Source: Rhizobium laguerreae (GTDB lineage Bacteria > Pseudomonadota > Alphaproteobacteria > Rhizobiales > Rhizobiaceae). From it: a stretch of DNA of 64,000 nucleotides. This document shows, piece after piece, positions 8,751 to 18,524 of the stretch; position 1 is the first letter of the stretch, and the number at the start of each line of letters is the position of its first letter. The notes beneath the pieces are model-generated. The model was given only the letters and a program-made list of their open reading frames with translations. It did not search any database and was not told where the DNA came from. Location: positions 1-64,000 of the forward strand of contig NZ_MRDM01000030.1 of assembly GCF_002008165.1 (NCBI RefSeq), in the 5' to 3' direction. Both the position numbers and the translations under genes were made by a program.

Positions 8751-9644
8751 ATGGATACCAAGAACCTTGATCTCGGCCTACTCGTCACGCTCGAAGCTCT
8801 GCTGGCGGAAGGGAACGTCACACGTGCCGCCCGGCGCTTGAACCTGAGCCAGCCCGCCTTGTCGGCTCGGCTGGCGCGGCTTCGAGATGAACTCGGCGAT
8901 CCCCTCCTCATTCCGGCTCAGCGTGGGATGGTGCTGACCCAGCGCGCCGTCGAGCTTCGGCAACCGTTGCATGACGCGCTAGAGGGTGTCCGTAGGGTTG
9001 TGGCAGAGGGAATGTCGTCCGACCCGGCAACCATGGAGGCCACCCTCGTCATCGCCGCGAGTGACTATGTGCAGTTTGCTCTGCTTAGCCGCTTCTCGGT
9101 CGCGCTCAAAACCGAGGCACCCAAGGTCCGCATCGCCTGGCGTGCCCTCGACTTGCTGGCGCTCGCCACGCAGTTGGAGCGCGGCGAAGTCGACTTGGCC
9201 TTGGCATCTCCAGACCATGCACCGGCGGCCATGCGCCAGCGCCAGCTCTTTCAAGAGAGTTACGCGGTGATCGCCCGGAAGGGACACCCGGCCGTGCAGG
9301 GCCGTCTCAGCCTGGACGTATTCTGCGCTCTGGAGCACGTCGTCGTGTCACCCCAGGGCGGCGGGTTCTCGGGACCTACCGATGCAGCACTGGAGGCCGT
9401 CGGCCGCCGCCGCACCGTAGCCCTGTCCACGTCGGGCTTTCTGATCGTGCCAGAGGTCGTGTCGCGGTCCGACATGATCGCTTTGATCCCACGGCGGATA
9501 GCCGATGGCTGGTCGGATCGGGTGCAGGTGTTGGAACCGCCACTCACCATCCCCGGCTTCACCATCGTGAGTGTCTGGCACGACCGGACCACCAACCATC
9601 CGGCACAACGCTGGCTGCGTGACAGGCTTGCTGCGTTGGCATGA
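8751..9644 (+). CDS. LysR-family transcriptional regulator
   Basis: Intact regulator of 297 residues: winged helix-turn-helix at about 8-66 (AARRLNLSQPALSARLARLR), then a substrate-binding domain with VDLALASPDHAP and AVIARKGHP. I chose MDTKNLDL at 8751, since the longer open frame starts in non-conserved DNA. It is divergent from the cluster at 8521-2432, the usual arrangement for LysR controlling its neighbour. Its first about 45 codons and upstream DNA are duplicated at 882-1010. Confidence 0.92.
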   Translation: MDTKNLDLGLLVTLEALLAEGNVTRAARRLNLSQPALSARLARLRDELGDPLLIPAQRGMVLTQRAVELRQPLHDALEGVRRVVAEGMSSDPATMEATLVIAASDYVQFALLSRFSVALKTEAPKVRIAWRALDLLALATQLERGEVDLALASPDHAPAAMRQRQLFQESYAVIARKGHPAVQGRLSLDVFCALEHVVVSPQGGGFSGPTDAALEAVGRRRTVALSTSGFLIVPEVVSRSDMIALIPRRIADGWSDRVQVLEPPLTIPGFTIVSVWHDRTTNHPAQRWLRDRLAALA

Positions 9645-10254
9645 CGTTCCGCCCAACTTATAAAAGACTAGGCCATTTTCGCAAAACATGATCGAGGTCC
9701 GGGACGCGCCAATAACGGCTCTGGTCCGTCTGTCGTTCGACGAAATCTTTGTAAACGGCGGCTTCGTCCCAGACCCGGCCTTTGGGACATTGGGCAAATA
9801 TCTCCGCTTCCCGGTGATCGTCAGGCGATCCGCTATGATTGGCATTAGGGCACTATGCCGACCTCAGATCGGCGGGAATCAACGGCGGCTTCCAGGAAGC
9901 GCCCGATTCACGTCGAAGGGCCGAAATGGAGGCACAAAGCGGTCATAGCCCCGCTCTTGAAAGGGTTCGAACCGTCATCCTATCGCAATAGTAGCCTACG
10001 TCTCCTTTTCTCCTAAGATTTACAAGCCAAAGGACCATTGGCAGTCCCATCAACACCAAGTTGCGCGGCGTGCGCGAGCGAACGTTCCTCAAAGCGGAGG
10101 CCTCCCCCTCTAACACTACTGTAAGCGGCGTTTTCGTAGCACGTTGACCACGTACGATCGGCAAAGCCAAATATAATCCTATATCAACAGCAGGTATCAG
10201 ACCAATTTCTAACTAGACCTCCGTTGTCATCCGAAATTGAAATTATTTTTTCAG
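9645..10254. other. Region without a recognisable gene
   Basis: Both strands have short open frames of up to about 86 codons (for example a forward frame from 9688 with FDEIFVNGGFVPDPAFG). None matches a family I recognise. Confidence 0.4.
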
Positions 10255-10440
10255 CCAGATTTATTTGCAACAGCAGCAATGGTGCGCTGCCGCGCCAGCC
10301 AAGCCTAGAAAAACAATCAATGTTATATGCAGATTGCGTCCGGCGAGCAAAGGCCAGTAGCGGCATCCCGATAAAGTTGAAGACGCCGAGCCCCAACAGG
10401 GTCGGCGCCAATCCGTTTGTCCCAGTGGAGGTACTCTTGC
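10255..10440 (-). pseudogene. Possible MFS transporter remnant
   Basis: The reverse strand encodes LAPTLLGLGVFNFIGMPLLA in one frame and AGRNLHITLIVFLGLAGAAA in the next. Together these resemble one membrane-spanning section of an MFS permease. Start, end and frame are lost. Weak evidence, based only on hydrophobic pattern and family resemblance. Confidence 0.35.
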
Positions 10441-10451
10441 CAGGGTCGACA

Positions 10452-10742
10452 CTATTTCGTGGTCCCTTGACCAGTTCGTACCGATCTTCGTCGGGTTAAT
10501 TCCTGGCGGTTCACAGTCAACGCGATTATCGCCGAGATCTCCACCTTAGCGCCTTTCGGCAGCGCTTTGACCTCATAACAAGCGCGTGCTGGAAAGGGAG
10601 CGCCGGGAACCAGCGCGACCTCTGGTGGACGAAGCGGCGCGTTAATGCGCGGGTGAATGTTGCCCTCGATGCCGGGCGCCTCGTGGCGAATATGCGGCAC
10701 CAAGAGAAGGGCGCCGCAAGCTGCTGCGAGATCGTTTGACAA
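10452..10742 (-). pseudogene. RidA/YjgF-like C-terminal fragment
   Basis: Of 96 codons only the stretch GAPFPARACYEVKALPKGAKVEI looks like a known family, the C-terminal strand-helix-strand of RidA imine deaminases. The flanking residues, including the last 18, do not fit. The N-terminal half of RidA is missing. It sits just downstream of the Tat hydrolase on the same strand. Confidence 0.45.
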
Positions 10743-10753
10743 TCAGTCCCCCG

Positions 10754-11635
10754 CTAAAGCGCGTCGACCCATTCTGCAATCGCGACGTTGACGTCCTCTG
10801 GTCGGTCCTGCATGATCCAGTGTCCCGCATTCTTCCAGACATCAACTCTTGACTTTCGGCTCGTGAACCAGGTGCTCATGCGATCGGCTTGCGATTGGTC
10901 TCTGCACAGGTGGTAGAAGGGGACCCCCAGGGTCCGGCAGAATTCTTCGCTTGCACTTCCGACCCCGATTTGCCCCTCTCCGAAGAACAGCGGCCCGAAC
11001 GATTCCCGCACCACATGCTGGGGTGTTCCCTGTAGCCGTCTTGTATGCCATCGCTTGATTGCTGGCGATGTTGCGGCATCATAGGCCGTTTTGAAGAGCT
11101 CCGGCCCAACAATGCCGGGATCACCAGTTTTCAAGCCATCCGCGGTCTTCATGAAGAAGGCCCCCACCTCATCGGAAAAACCAAGTGCACCGTCCATGGA
11201 CACCACCGCGGTGACCAGATCTGGCCGCTTTGAAGCAAGTCGAGCAGCGATCTGGCCTCCCATTGAGTGGCCCATCACGACAAATTTCTGGCTCGCGAAG
11301 TTTGCCGTGATCAGCGCTTCGATATCGGCGACGTAGTCATCGGGAGTATAGGTGCCAGACGGCATGACCTCCGATCTACCATGACCTCGCAGATCGAGGG
11401 CGACAACACGATATTTGCTCTCCAACATCGGCAACTGCCAACTCCAATCGTGAGAGTCGCATGCCCAGCCGTGAAGAAGCATCACGTTGGTACCAGTTCC
11501 GACATCCGTGTAAAAAAGTCTTGCCGAACCCTCCGTAGCAGCAAGCGAATTGCTATGGGTTGCGGTTAGCGCCAAGGCTGTTCCACTTAGTTTGAGAAGC
11601 CCACGTCTCGAGAGATCGAAATTATCAGAAGCCAT
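10754..11635 (-). CDS. Tat-exported alpha/beta hydrolase
   Basis: Predicted periplasmic hydrolase of 293 residues. The N-terminus MASDNFDLSRRGLLKLSGTA carries a twin-arginine motif followed by a hydrophobic stretch. The core has the oxyanion HGWACD, the nucleophile elbow GHSMGGQ, an acid in the late strand and a final His in NAGHWIMQDRPE. This resembles chloroperoxidase-like or lactonase-like hydrolases; substrate unknown. The ATG at 11635 gives the complete Tat signal; the longer upstream frame lacks family features. Confidence 0.87.
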   Translation of the reverse strand: MASDNFDLSRRGLLKLSGTALALTATHSNSLAATEGSARLFYTDVGTGTNVMLLHGWACDSHDWSWQLPMLESKYRVVALDLRGHGRSEVMPSGTYTPDDYVADIEALITANFASQKFVVMGHSMGGQIAARLASKRPDLVTAVVSMDGALGFSDEVGAFFMKTADGLKTGDPGIVGPELFKTAYDAATSPAIKRWHTRRLQGTPQHVVRESFGPLFFGEGQIGVGSASEEFCRTLGVPFYHLCRDQSQADRMSTWFTSRKSRVDVWKNAGHWIMQDRPEDVNVAIAEWVDAL

Positions 11636-11715
11636 TGTTCCATCTTCACTGAAAAATGTGTTGGTTGCCGCCCTTAGATGAAGTCTCGCGGTCTGTCTTT
11701 TGGCGGGACATGCGG

Positions 11716-12604
11716 TCAGCGATCCTGTCGGGCGACTTTTAGATAGCTGTATATTTCGGTGTGGTCGGCAGCTTTCCCCACTCGTTCCAAACTCTCCTTC
11801 CACAATGCGGCCGCATGCTCCAGCCCCGGTTCCGGTTTCCCTAACTGTCGGGCAAGCGATGCTGCTGTTTCTATATCTTTCGCCATCAACGCCATGGCAA
11901 AGCCAGACGTGAAGTTTTCCGGGATGATGAACGGCTTGAGCTTTACCTCGGTAGAGTGGTTCTTTCCTGTCGACAGATTGAGGACATCGGTTAGCACATT
12001 TGGATCGATGCCAAACTCACGACCGATCCTCGCACGCGGCCTGTAATCCCGCCGCAGAAACATAGTTGTTCAGGGCCTTCGCTGCGTGGCCGGATCCGAT
12101 CTCGCCTGTCGCGGTAACGGTACTGCCCATCGCTTTTAGCAGCGGTCTGGCTTTCTCGATCATGGCAGGCGCGCCTCCGACCATAATAGCCAAACTGCCA
12201 TCCTCCGCACGACGGGCGCCACCTGAGACAGGAGCGTCGATCAAATCGAGCCCCAGGATCTTTAGATCCTCACGGAGACCACGCGTTTCCAGAGGCGCAG
12301 ATGAACTCATGGCGATTATCAATGTGTCGGTCCGGAGCGACATGGCGAAACCCATGTCGCCAAGCAGCGCATCCCTGACGATTTGCCCGTTGGGAAGCAT
12401 CGTAATCACAAAGTCCGTGACTGGAGCCACCTCGACGATATTTTTGGCGGTGCGACCATCAGCCTCGACGAAGGCCTCCATCGCATCTGCTGACAGGTCG
12501 GTTGCGACAACATCAAAGCCTCCCGCAAGCAGACGCTTTGCCATCGGCAAACCCATCACGCCCAAGCCGATGAAGGCAACGATCGTTTGTGTGGGATTAG
12601 CCAT
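11716..12604 (-). pseudogene. NAD(P)-dependent 3-hydroxyisobutyrate dehydrogenase-like, one frameshift
   Basis: The ATG at 12604 opens MANPTQTIVAFIGLGVMGLP with the dinucleotide motif, and the frame holds DAPVSGGARRAEDGSLAIM and a KALNNY segment that includes the catalytic Lys. The frame breaks near 12030 (QAACEDRS stop) and continues in another frame as ARIGREFGIDPNVLTDVLN to the end at 11716. Joined, it is a normal-length enzyme. The start overlaps the upstream decarboxylase stop by 8 bases, so they form an operon. Pseudogene or assembly indel. Confidence 0.75.
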
Positions 12605-12866
12605 TTTGGGCGATCTCCTCGAAGACTTCGCGGGCAATGCGAAAACTTTCGATCGCTGCAGGAACGCCGCAATAGATGCACACCTGCAGAAAAACTTCTT
12701 GAATCTCTTTCTTGGATAGACCGTTGTTGATCGCTCCGCGTATGTGGAGTTTAAGTTCATGCGGACGGTTCAGCGCCGAAATCATCGCCAGGTTCAGAAA
12801 GCTTCTGGTGCGCCGATCAAGGCCCGGTCGGTTCCAAATCGCATCCTTGCAATGGACTTTCACCAT
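12597..12866 (-). pseudogene. Carboxymuconolactone decarboxylase family, N-terminally truncated
   Basis: Of 89 codons, most match the CMD/PcaC family: IWNRPGLDRRTRSFLNLAM, HIRGAINNGLSKKEIQEVFL, CGVPAAIESFRIA. Full-length members have about 40 further residues before IWNRPGL. Here the ATG at 12866 is directly preceded by an in-frame TAG, so the N-terminus is lost. Translationally coupled to the dehydrogenase at 12604. Confidence 0.75.
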
Positions 12867-12869
12867 CTA

Positions 12870-13244
12870 CTCCTTTCCGGTTTCTACCGGCGCACCTTGT
12901 TCCGACCCCTAAATCGAGGTTATTGTCCTCGCAGAAGATCGTTAGTGCCCGTTTGGCTTCACGGAACCGCCAAAGTCCAAACGACATTTTCATTGCTCCA
13001 AGCTGTTTCCACTGACGCGATATTGCCAGTGCGATGTCGCTTGGTGTGCCGGAGATGTAACAAGTAGTACCGGCGGGAATTATACATCCGCAGGTAAAAC
13101 CTATTGCGCACTCTTCAGATTCAGAGACCGCGTTGCTGTCGCTCTTTAGCCAGGTTGGGTGAGGTCCAGAGCCAAAACGGAGCTGGGGGCCGGTGGACGC
13201 CAGATTAGTTCCACCGGCTATACCATCACGGCCAAGACTTGATC
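12870..13244. other. Region without a recognisable gene
   Basis: A reverse-strand open stretch includes ALAISRQWKQLGAMKMSFGL and FCEDNNLDLG, which could be the remnant of a protein, but I recognise no family. A TGTAAC hexamer at 13056 lacks a CGTA/CGAA partner at 17 bp. Confidence 0.4.
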
Positions 13245-14045
13245 TTAAACCGAATGTCGAGAGAAAAGCTGAAGCGACGAAGTCGAGCGCAGGCCTATCC
13301 GTTCGTAAACCGGCTTCCCGTCTGCTGTTGCTTGAAGGCAGACGCGTTTGGTGCCGGTTGACTGGCTTGCCTCGTATAAGGCCTTGCGCGTGACAGCTTC
13401 TCCAAAGCCGAGCCGGCGGCGCTCTGCTTCTGTGGCAACCAAGACCAGAAATAATCGCCCGTCCACCACACAGGCGCCTGCGCAAGCAACAGGATTTGAG
13501 CCCTCGTAAGCAACGAAAGCGAATATCTCTTCGCGCCAGAGGCGCGACCCGCGAAACGTTGACATCGCATCCTCTTCGGATAAGCCGTATGCCCTGGCAT
13601 TCAGGCTGGCATATGCGTCAAGATGCTGCGCGCTGGTTACCCGCTCAAACCGCAACAAAGGGTGGCTGGGTTCATCTTGGGTTATCAGATCGCCTGCCAT
13701 TCCCCAACACGTGAACGAACTGATCAATCCGCTCTCACGCGCCAACGAGCCGACCTCAGCTCTGAGGTTCGGCGAAACCAAGTCATCAAAAAGCCAAACG
13801 CAACCTGGTTGCGCACGGCCATCCATGAACTCTGACGACCGCAAAAGAAGCCGTCTCAATTGCTCCTCGGTCTCCACTGGAGCAGTCACAACAAGCGCAT
13901 TGTAGAAGGCAAACTTCGCATCGGCCCATCGCACCGCAAGCCCTTCATCGTCGGTCACAGCACCGTTTACGTCCGCGACGAGTTTGCCCCACATTTCAGA
14001 GAGCTGGTTGACCGATTCAATAGCTTCAGCGTTGATATGAAACAT
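13245..14045 (-). CDS. GNAT-family N-acetyltransferase
   Basis: Cytosolic acetyl-CoA transferase of 266 residues. The N-terminal half is a divergent GNAT-like region; the C-terminal half has the acetyl-CoA loop in RRRLGFGEAVTRKALYEA and a terminal VYERIGLRSTSSLQLF strand. The acceptor is unknown. It follows a broken GNAT gene and a PLP decarboxylase on the same strand, so the three may have acted together, the decarboxylase making an amine that a GNAT acetylates. Confidence 0.8.
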   Translation of the reverse strand: MFHINAEAIESVNQLSEMWGKLVADVNGAVTDDEGLAVRWADAKFAFYNALVVTAPVETEEQLRRLLLRSSEFMDGRAQPGCVWLFDDLVSPNLRAEVGSLARESGLISSFTCWGMAGDLITQDEPSHPLLRFERVTSAQHLDAYASLNARAYGLSEEDAMSTFRGSRLWREEIFAFVAYEGSNPVACAGACVVDGRLFLVLVATEAERRRLGFGEAVTRKALYEASQSTGTKRVCLQATADGKPVYERIGLRSTSSLQLFSRHSV

Positions 14046-14072
14046 CTAAAATCTCCTTATGTTTCTAAGAGT

Positions 14073-14340
14073 TCAAAGTGTCTTGCCGTAATAAATAACG
14101 GGCAGAATGTTATTCCAGTACGGATCGATCCTCTGGAAGCCCAGTGCCTCATAGGCCGCGATCGCGGAGGACATAGCGGGCATGGTATCGAGGACCAGAC
14201 GTCTGCACCTCATTCTTCTCGCCGTATCAAGCGTAGCTTTGATCAGTGAGTTTCCGATCCCGATCGCGGCCGCAGCTGAACACGAAGAACCTCGCGGAGG
14301 TAATCTGCGACCATCGGGAAAGAGGCTGCGGCGACGGTCA
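14073..14340 (-). pseudogene. Second GNAT acetyltransferase, frameshifted 3' part
   Basis: The C-terminal frame is clear: IGNSLIKATLDTARRMRCRR, LVLDTMPAMSSAIAAYEALGF and YWNNILPVIYYGKTL, typical of small GNAT enzymes. The preceding conserved strand appears in a different frame (LREVLRVQLRPRSG), and nothing upstream of about 14340 fits. A broken gene between the decarboxylase and the intact GNAT gene. Confidence 0.65.
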
Positions 14341-14435
14341 CATGGCAGCAGGTTGGCTAACCCAGTTGAAGTCATCATCCGTCAAAGGCTCATTCGTCCC
14401 GAGGGCCCCGCCAATGCCACCACCTCTCCGGCCGT

Positions 14436-15866
14436 TCACGAAAATTCCGGAACGAGCGCGGCTGCCGCTTCTTGCATCGCGCCCCAGACCGCCTCGATAT
14501 CGTGTGCATCCGTCGATATCGTGCCGACCGAGACACGAACCATCCAATGCCCGGCCGCGGTGGCGGGCGTGACATAGGCTTGGCCCGACGCATTCACCGC
14601 ATGCGCCCATGCGCGCGTGAAATCATCGAGACGATGGGACGGCACAGACTTCGGACGATACACAAGACATACGGTTTGCAGAACGACGGGTGCGATGATC
14701 TCCCAATCCGGTGTTGCTTCGACTTTCGACCGAAGATCTTGGGCTAGGCCCATGTCTCGTAGCAATCTGGCTTGTAGCCCGGAGACCCCCTGCTCCCGTA
14801 TGGCGAACCATAGTTTCAGCGCCCTGAATCTTCGCCCGAGCGGAATACCGGTGTTGCGCAGATTGCGCACCTTCTCGTCGGCTTGGGATTGGAGGAAGCT
14901 TGGATCGGCAGACATAACCCGAAGCAGGTGAGGCTCGTCACGGACGAAATAGAGCGAGCAGTCAAAAGGCACGCCGAGCCATTTGTGCGCGTTGATTACC
15001 ACGCTGTCGGCGTCCTCGATGCCTTCCCACATCCATCGCAACTCCGGCAGGATCATCGCATTTCCGGCCATGGCGGCGTCAATGTGGAACCACAAGCCGT
15101 GTCTGCGCGCTATGTCGGCGATCTTGGATACCGGATCAATGGACACGGTAGCGGTCCCGCCCACGGCCGCGACGATCGCACATGGGGTGAACCCGGAGCG
15201 AATATCCGCATCGATGGCCTCTTCGAGCGCCGCTGGAAGCATCGCGAAATTGGCATCGACATCGACCATGCGGACATTCTCACGGCCGAAGCCTGCAAGC
15301 AGCGCCGCTTTTTCCACCGACGAATGAGCGCTTGTCGACGTGTAGATCATCAATGGCTTGAGTTCCGCTTGCAGGCCTTGGCGAGCAAGCGAAAAACCCG
15401 TTGTTTTCTCCCGGGCACACAGCAGGGCGACCAAGGTGCTTGTCGATGCCGTGTCGTTGATAACGCCGAACCAGGCGGAAGACAGGCCAACCATTTGCCT
15501 GAACCAGTCGACCGTGACCTCCTCAATCTCCGTCACCGCGGGCGATGACTGCCAGGACAGGCCGAGCACCCCCAGTCCGCCGCTCACCAGGTCCCCCAGG
15601 ATACCTGAGCCAAGCGAGTTGGAGGGGAAGTATCCGAAGAAGCGCGGGTGCTGCCAATGCGAGATGTTCGGAAGAACGACCGAATCGAGATCGGCGATGA
15701 TCTGATCGAACCCCTCGGCTTCTAACGGCGGCACTGCCGGAAGCATCGCTTTCACATCGCCCGGATGTGTCGCAGGTTGGACCGGATAGTCGGATATCTT
15801 CGCATGATAGTCCGCCAGCCAGTCGATGATTTCGTGACCTCGTTGTCGGAATTCCTCGGGCGTCAT
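14436..15866 (-). CDS. Group II PLP-dependent decarboxylase, aromatic-amino-acid type
   Basis: Cytosolic enzyme of 476 residues, predicted to remove the carboxyl group of an aromatic amino acid. It starts MTPEEFRQRGHEIIDWLADY, has the substrate-site HPRFFGYFPS, the cofactor histidine in SAHSSVEKAA, the aspartate in WFHIDAAMAG, and the PLP lysine in NAHKWLGVPFD near residue 300. Length is normal for the tyrosine/tryptophan/DOPA decarboxylase family. Substrate cannot be told from sequence. Confidence 0.88.
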   Translation of the reverse strand: MTPEEFRQRGHEIIDWLADYHAKISDYPVQPATHPGDVKAMLPAVPPLEAEGFDQIIADLDSVVLPNISHWQHPRFFGYFPSNSLGSGILGDLVSGGLGVLGLSWQSSPAVTEIEEVTVDWFRQMVGLSSAWFGVINDTASTSTLVALLCAREKTTGFSLARQGLQAELKPLMIYTSTSAHSSVEKAALLAGFGRENVRMVDVDANFAMLPAALEEAIDADIRSGFTPCAIVAAVGGTATVSIDPVSKIADIARRHGLWFHIDAAMAGNAMILPELRWMWEGIEDADSVVINAHKWLGVPFDCSLYFVRDEPHLLRVMSADPSFLQSQADEKVRNLRNTGIPLGRRFRALKLWFAIREQGVSGLQARLLRDMGLAQDLRSKVEATPDWEIIAPVVLQTVCLVYRPKSVPSHRLDDFTRAWAHAVNASGQAYVTPATAAGHWMVRVSVGTISTDAHDIEAVWGAMQEAAAALVPEFS

Positions 15867-16065
15867 TTAGACCTCTATGGTTGTTTATTTCGGAGTTGGC
15901 TGATGTTCCAAGCTATGGACGAACGTGTCTCGGATGGCTCCGGACATTGCGGTGATGGGATGTGTGTCCGCGTCGGTCATCGTGCCCGTGACAGAACGGC
16001 ATTTCGGAAAAAGGCAAGCACTTCCTCGACGGCGCAGAACACTGTGGTGCCACCAATTCAAAGAT

Positions 16066-16701
16066 CTACCACCGCAATAGTTTATGGCCAGCCAAAGCGC
16101 CAACTCCTGTCACGGCGGAAATGGCGATCGGGTACCAGAACAGGACGAAAAGCGGGCTGTCGTCGTCGTAATTGGCGGCATAGAACGTGGCGGCGATCCC
16201 GGCTGCCGCCAGACCCGCAACGGCCCCGGCAAGTGCAGGACGTGTCGGTGCTCCATGTCGTAGCGCCAGAAGAAAACAGGCAAGGGGACCGATCGACAAG
16301 GAAGGAATGATTGTCAGACAGAGCCGCGAATTATGTCCGATCATCCGTGTCACCAAGGTCTCAGGCGGCATGACCGAAAGCTCGAACACTGCCGCACCGA
16401 CAGCCAATGCCAACGGCACCAGCAAAGCCCAGCCCCACCAGCGCACGGGCATCCCGGGCTTTCCTATACGATACATGACGAGGCTGCCGGTGATCGCGAG
16501 AGCGACCGTGATGACGAATTTGAACAGAAAACGACCGGTTTCCAAAGCAGTACCGATATCATGCCGAAAACCGATTGCTGAGAAAAAGGCAATTGCAACG
16601 ATCAGAACGGCCGCGATGCTCGCCTGTTGGAGCATGTGAGAGAGGCTTGGCCTCACCGGCGCGTCCTGTGCGAGCAATTCTATGAGATTTTCTGTCTTCA
16701 T
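16066..16701 (-). CDS. NrsF-family (DUF1109) anti-sigma factor
   Basis: Inner-membrane anti-sigma of 211 residues with six membrane segments. The start overlaps the sigma factor stop in an ATGA arrangement, so the pair is cotranslated. The first conserved cysteine is present (LCLTIIPSLS) but the second is replaced by Tyr (AANYDDDSPLF). The cysteine pair has been implicated in oxidant sensing in characterised relatives, so this copy may respond differently or not at all. Confidence 0.9.
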   Translation of the reverse strand: MKTENLIELLAQDAPVRPSLSHMLQQASIAAVLIVAIAFFSAIGFRHDIGTALETGRFLFKFVITVALAITGSLVMYRIGKPGMPVRWWGWALLVPLALAVGAAVFELSVMPPETLVTRMIGHNSRLCLTIIPSLSIGPLACFLLALRHGAPTRPALAGAVAGLAAAGIAATFYAANYDDDSPLFVLFWYPIAISAVTGVGALAGHKLLRW

Positions 16702-17255
16702 TTCAGTGGCTCCGAGTAGAGAGCCGAAAGCGCCTTAAGCGCCCGGTGGAGCGACACACGCACAGCCACTTCCGTCATCTTCAGGCGCTCGGCCGTCTCG
16801 CGAACGCTGGAACCTTCAATCGAAATCGATTGGACAATTGTTCGCTGAGGGTCCTTCAACCGGCCCAATATCTGTTCAATGTCCATCCGGTCAGCGACCC
16901 CTACTCCGTCATCGCTTTCGAGGATCGCGATCACGTCTTTGAGGGGAACAGCGGCTTGCTTGCCTCTCCGTCGCAGGCTGTCGATCAACTTGTTGCGCAC
17001 GAGCGCAGCCATCCACGGACCCAGTGGTCGGGATGGATCCCAAGTGCCCCGCTTGAGATGGATAGCTAGCAATACTTCCTGAACCACGTCCTCGGCCTCA
17101 CTTGCCGGCGCACCGAACTGTTCGCAGCGCCTACGAGCGATCACACGCAGATGGGGTGTGATCGCTGTCAGCAGTCTGTGGTAGGCGCGTCCGTCGCCCG
17201 CGATTGCGGATCGCATCCAGGCCGCCCATTCTTCTTCGCGCGCCGAATTCTTCAT
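16698..17255 (-). CDS. ECF sigma factor, NrsF-linked group
   Basis: RNA polymerase sigma factor of 185 residues. Region 2 is at about 20-90 (EAEDVVQEVLLAIHLKRGTW, FDP-like RPLGPWMAALVRNKLIDSLR) and region 4 at about 125-175 (TEVAVRVSLHRALKALSALY). The start is fixed by alignment with three paralogues (MKNSAREEEWAAWM). Its own promoter-like site (17270-17296) lies 15 bases upstream, so it is probably autoregulated, with NrsF holding it inactive. Confidence 0.92.
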   Translation of the reverse strand: MKNSAREEEWAAWMRSAIAGDGRAYHRLLTAITPHLRVIARRRCEQFGAPASEAEDVVQEVLLAIHLKRGTWDPSRPLGPWMAALVRNKLIDSLRRRGKQAAVPLKDVIAILESDDGVGVADRMDIEQILGRLKDPQRTIVQSISIEGSSVRETAERLKMTEVAVRVSLHRALKALSALYSEPLK

Positions 17256-17269
17256 CCGACATGTTCCAG

Positions 17270-17296
17270 TTCGAAGAAAAGGCTCCAGTCGTTACA
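17270..17296 (-). promoter_or_regulatory. ECF-type promoter of sigma/nrsF pair
   Basis: On the reverse strand TGTAAC (17296-17291), a 17-bp spacer, then CGAA (17273-17270). This is the same arrangement as at eleven other places in the window. It implies a very short leader before the ATG at 17255. Confidence 0.75.
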
Positions 17297-17458
17297 TGAG
17301 AGGATGGAAATTTCCTGCCAAGCTGCCGTATCAGCCTGCATGCTGCGCCAATCGTTCATATTCAAGCGGTTTCCAGTTGCTTCGTGCCGTCGGTTTCAAG
17401 GAGCGCGAAAACGGGGAGCAGCTCCTTTTCCGGACGCGTGCGTGCCGACCGAAGTTTA

Positions 17459-18415
17459 CTAGCTGAGGCCAAAAGCCCTTTTTTCGCCGTCCCAACCGGT
17501 CTTGATCAGGAACTGCTCCCAGGTGAGACTGGAGGGATTGATCTGCCTGCTCCATGAGAGATCCCGGTCATTCCGGAAGTATCCGTATTCGACCGCGTAT
17601 TCCGCCATGCCGATGTTTTCTCGAACGAGCTCGGGATTTTCACCGAACTCCGGAAAATGACGAACCAACTCATCAGAGGAGTAGGCGGATGCATACATAG
17701 CCTTCCGGCCCGTGACGCGCTTGAAGGTCTCGATCATCTCGGCCGGTGATAGAACGTCCCCGATGATCGGTAGCGTTTGCCCGGCATAGGTTTCGGGGTG
17801 GTCGAAGATTTCCAGAACGGCTGGCCCCGTCGCCGTCAGCGGATCGACAAAGGGTGCTCGGAAATGCTCCGGCAGATAAATGGGAAAGACGAACGTGTCG
17901 CCGTCCTTGCGTGGCGTATAGTATTCGAGAAGGTTGGTGTAGAAGAACGCGAGCTCGACGAATGAGCTGCGAACAGGAAGACCCTGGATATAAGCCGCGA
18001 CGCGCGCCTTGTCCGTGAAATGCGGCGCGAACTTCGATCCTCCGGTGATCTCATCGACGTTTTCCAGCGTGCTGAAGACGATGTGCTCGACACCCGCCTC
18101 GACGGCGGCGTCCGCGAGATCCCTACCGATATCGAACTCGTAGGTTGCCGGCGGGGCGACGACTGGGGTCATCAGGAAGGCGCCCTGCGCTCCCCGAAAC
18201 GCTTTCACAAAATCGCTCCTGTGGTTGATCGCAAGCGGCACGGGAATGAGCTCAGCACCCCGCTCGGCCAGCTTGAGGGCCGCAGGCGAGTCTGTACGAC
18301 TTGTCAGGGCACGAACGTGATACCGTCCACTCCCCAACAACGACTCCGTCACGCTCCGGCCCTGCTTGCTCAGGCTGCCTGCGACGACAATGGTAGGCTT
18401 TGCGTCAGTTGACAT
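17459..18415 (-). CDS. NmrA-like NAD(P)-binding protein
   Basis: Atypical SDR of 318 residues, either an NAD(P)H-dependent quinone/azo-type reductase or a redox sensor. A Rossmann motif near the start reads VVAGSLSKQGRSVTESLL, followed by VRALTSRTDSPAALKL and FSTLENVDEITG. I chose the ATG at 18415 (MSTDAKP); the upstream extension is not family-like. It is divergent from the broken LysR gene at 18525, its probable former regulator. Confidence 0.82.
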   Translation of the reverse strand: MSTDAKPTIVVAGSLSKQGRSVTESLLGSGRYHVRALTSRTDSPAALKLAERGAELIPVPLAINHRSDFVKAFRGAQGAFLMTPVVAPPATYEFDIGRDLADAAVEAGVEHIVFSTLENVDEITGGSKFAPHFTDKARVAAYIQGLPVRSSFVELAFFYTNLLEYYTPRKDGDTFVFPIYLPEHFRAPFVDPLTATGPAVLEIFDHPETYAGQTLPIIGDVLSPAEMIETFKRVTGRKAMYASAYSSDELVRHFPEFGENPELVRENIGMAEYAVEYGYFRNDRDLSWSRQINPSSLTWEQFLIKTGWDGEKRAFGLS

Positions 18416-18524
18416 GCGGATCTCCAAATTTGCGGAGCAGCCCGGAATGGCCGATTTCCTGGGGATAGATCGCAGTCGATAAGCCATATGTGAAATCGAT
18501 TGATTTATGCGCTACTATCCATGC

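Noticed and set aside
13056..13061. TGTAAC as a further regulon promoter
   Set aside because: No CGTA/CGAA 16-18 bp downstream and no gene start in that direction. The same applies to 20693, 37870, 40726 and 55372.
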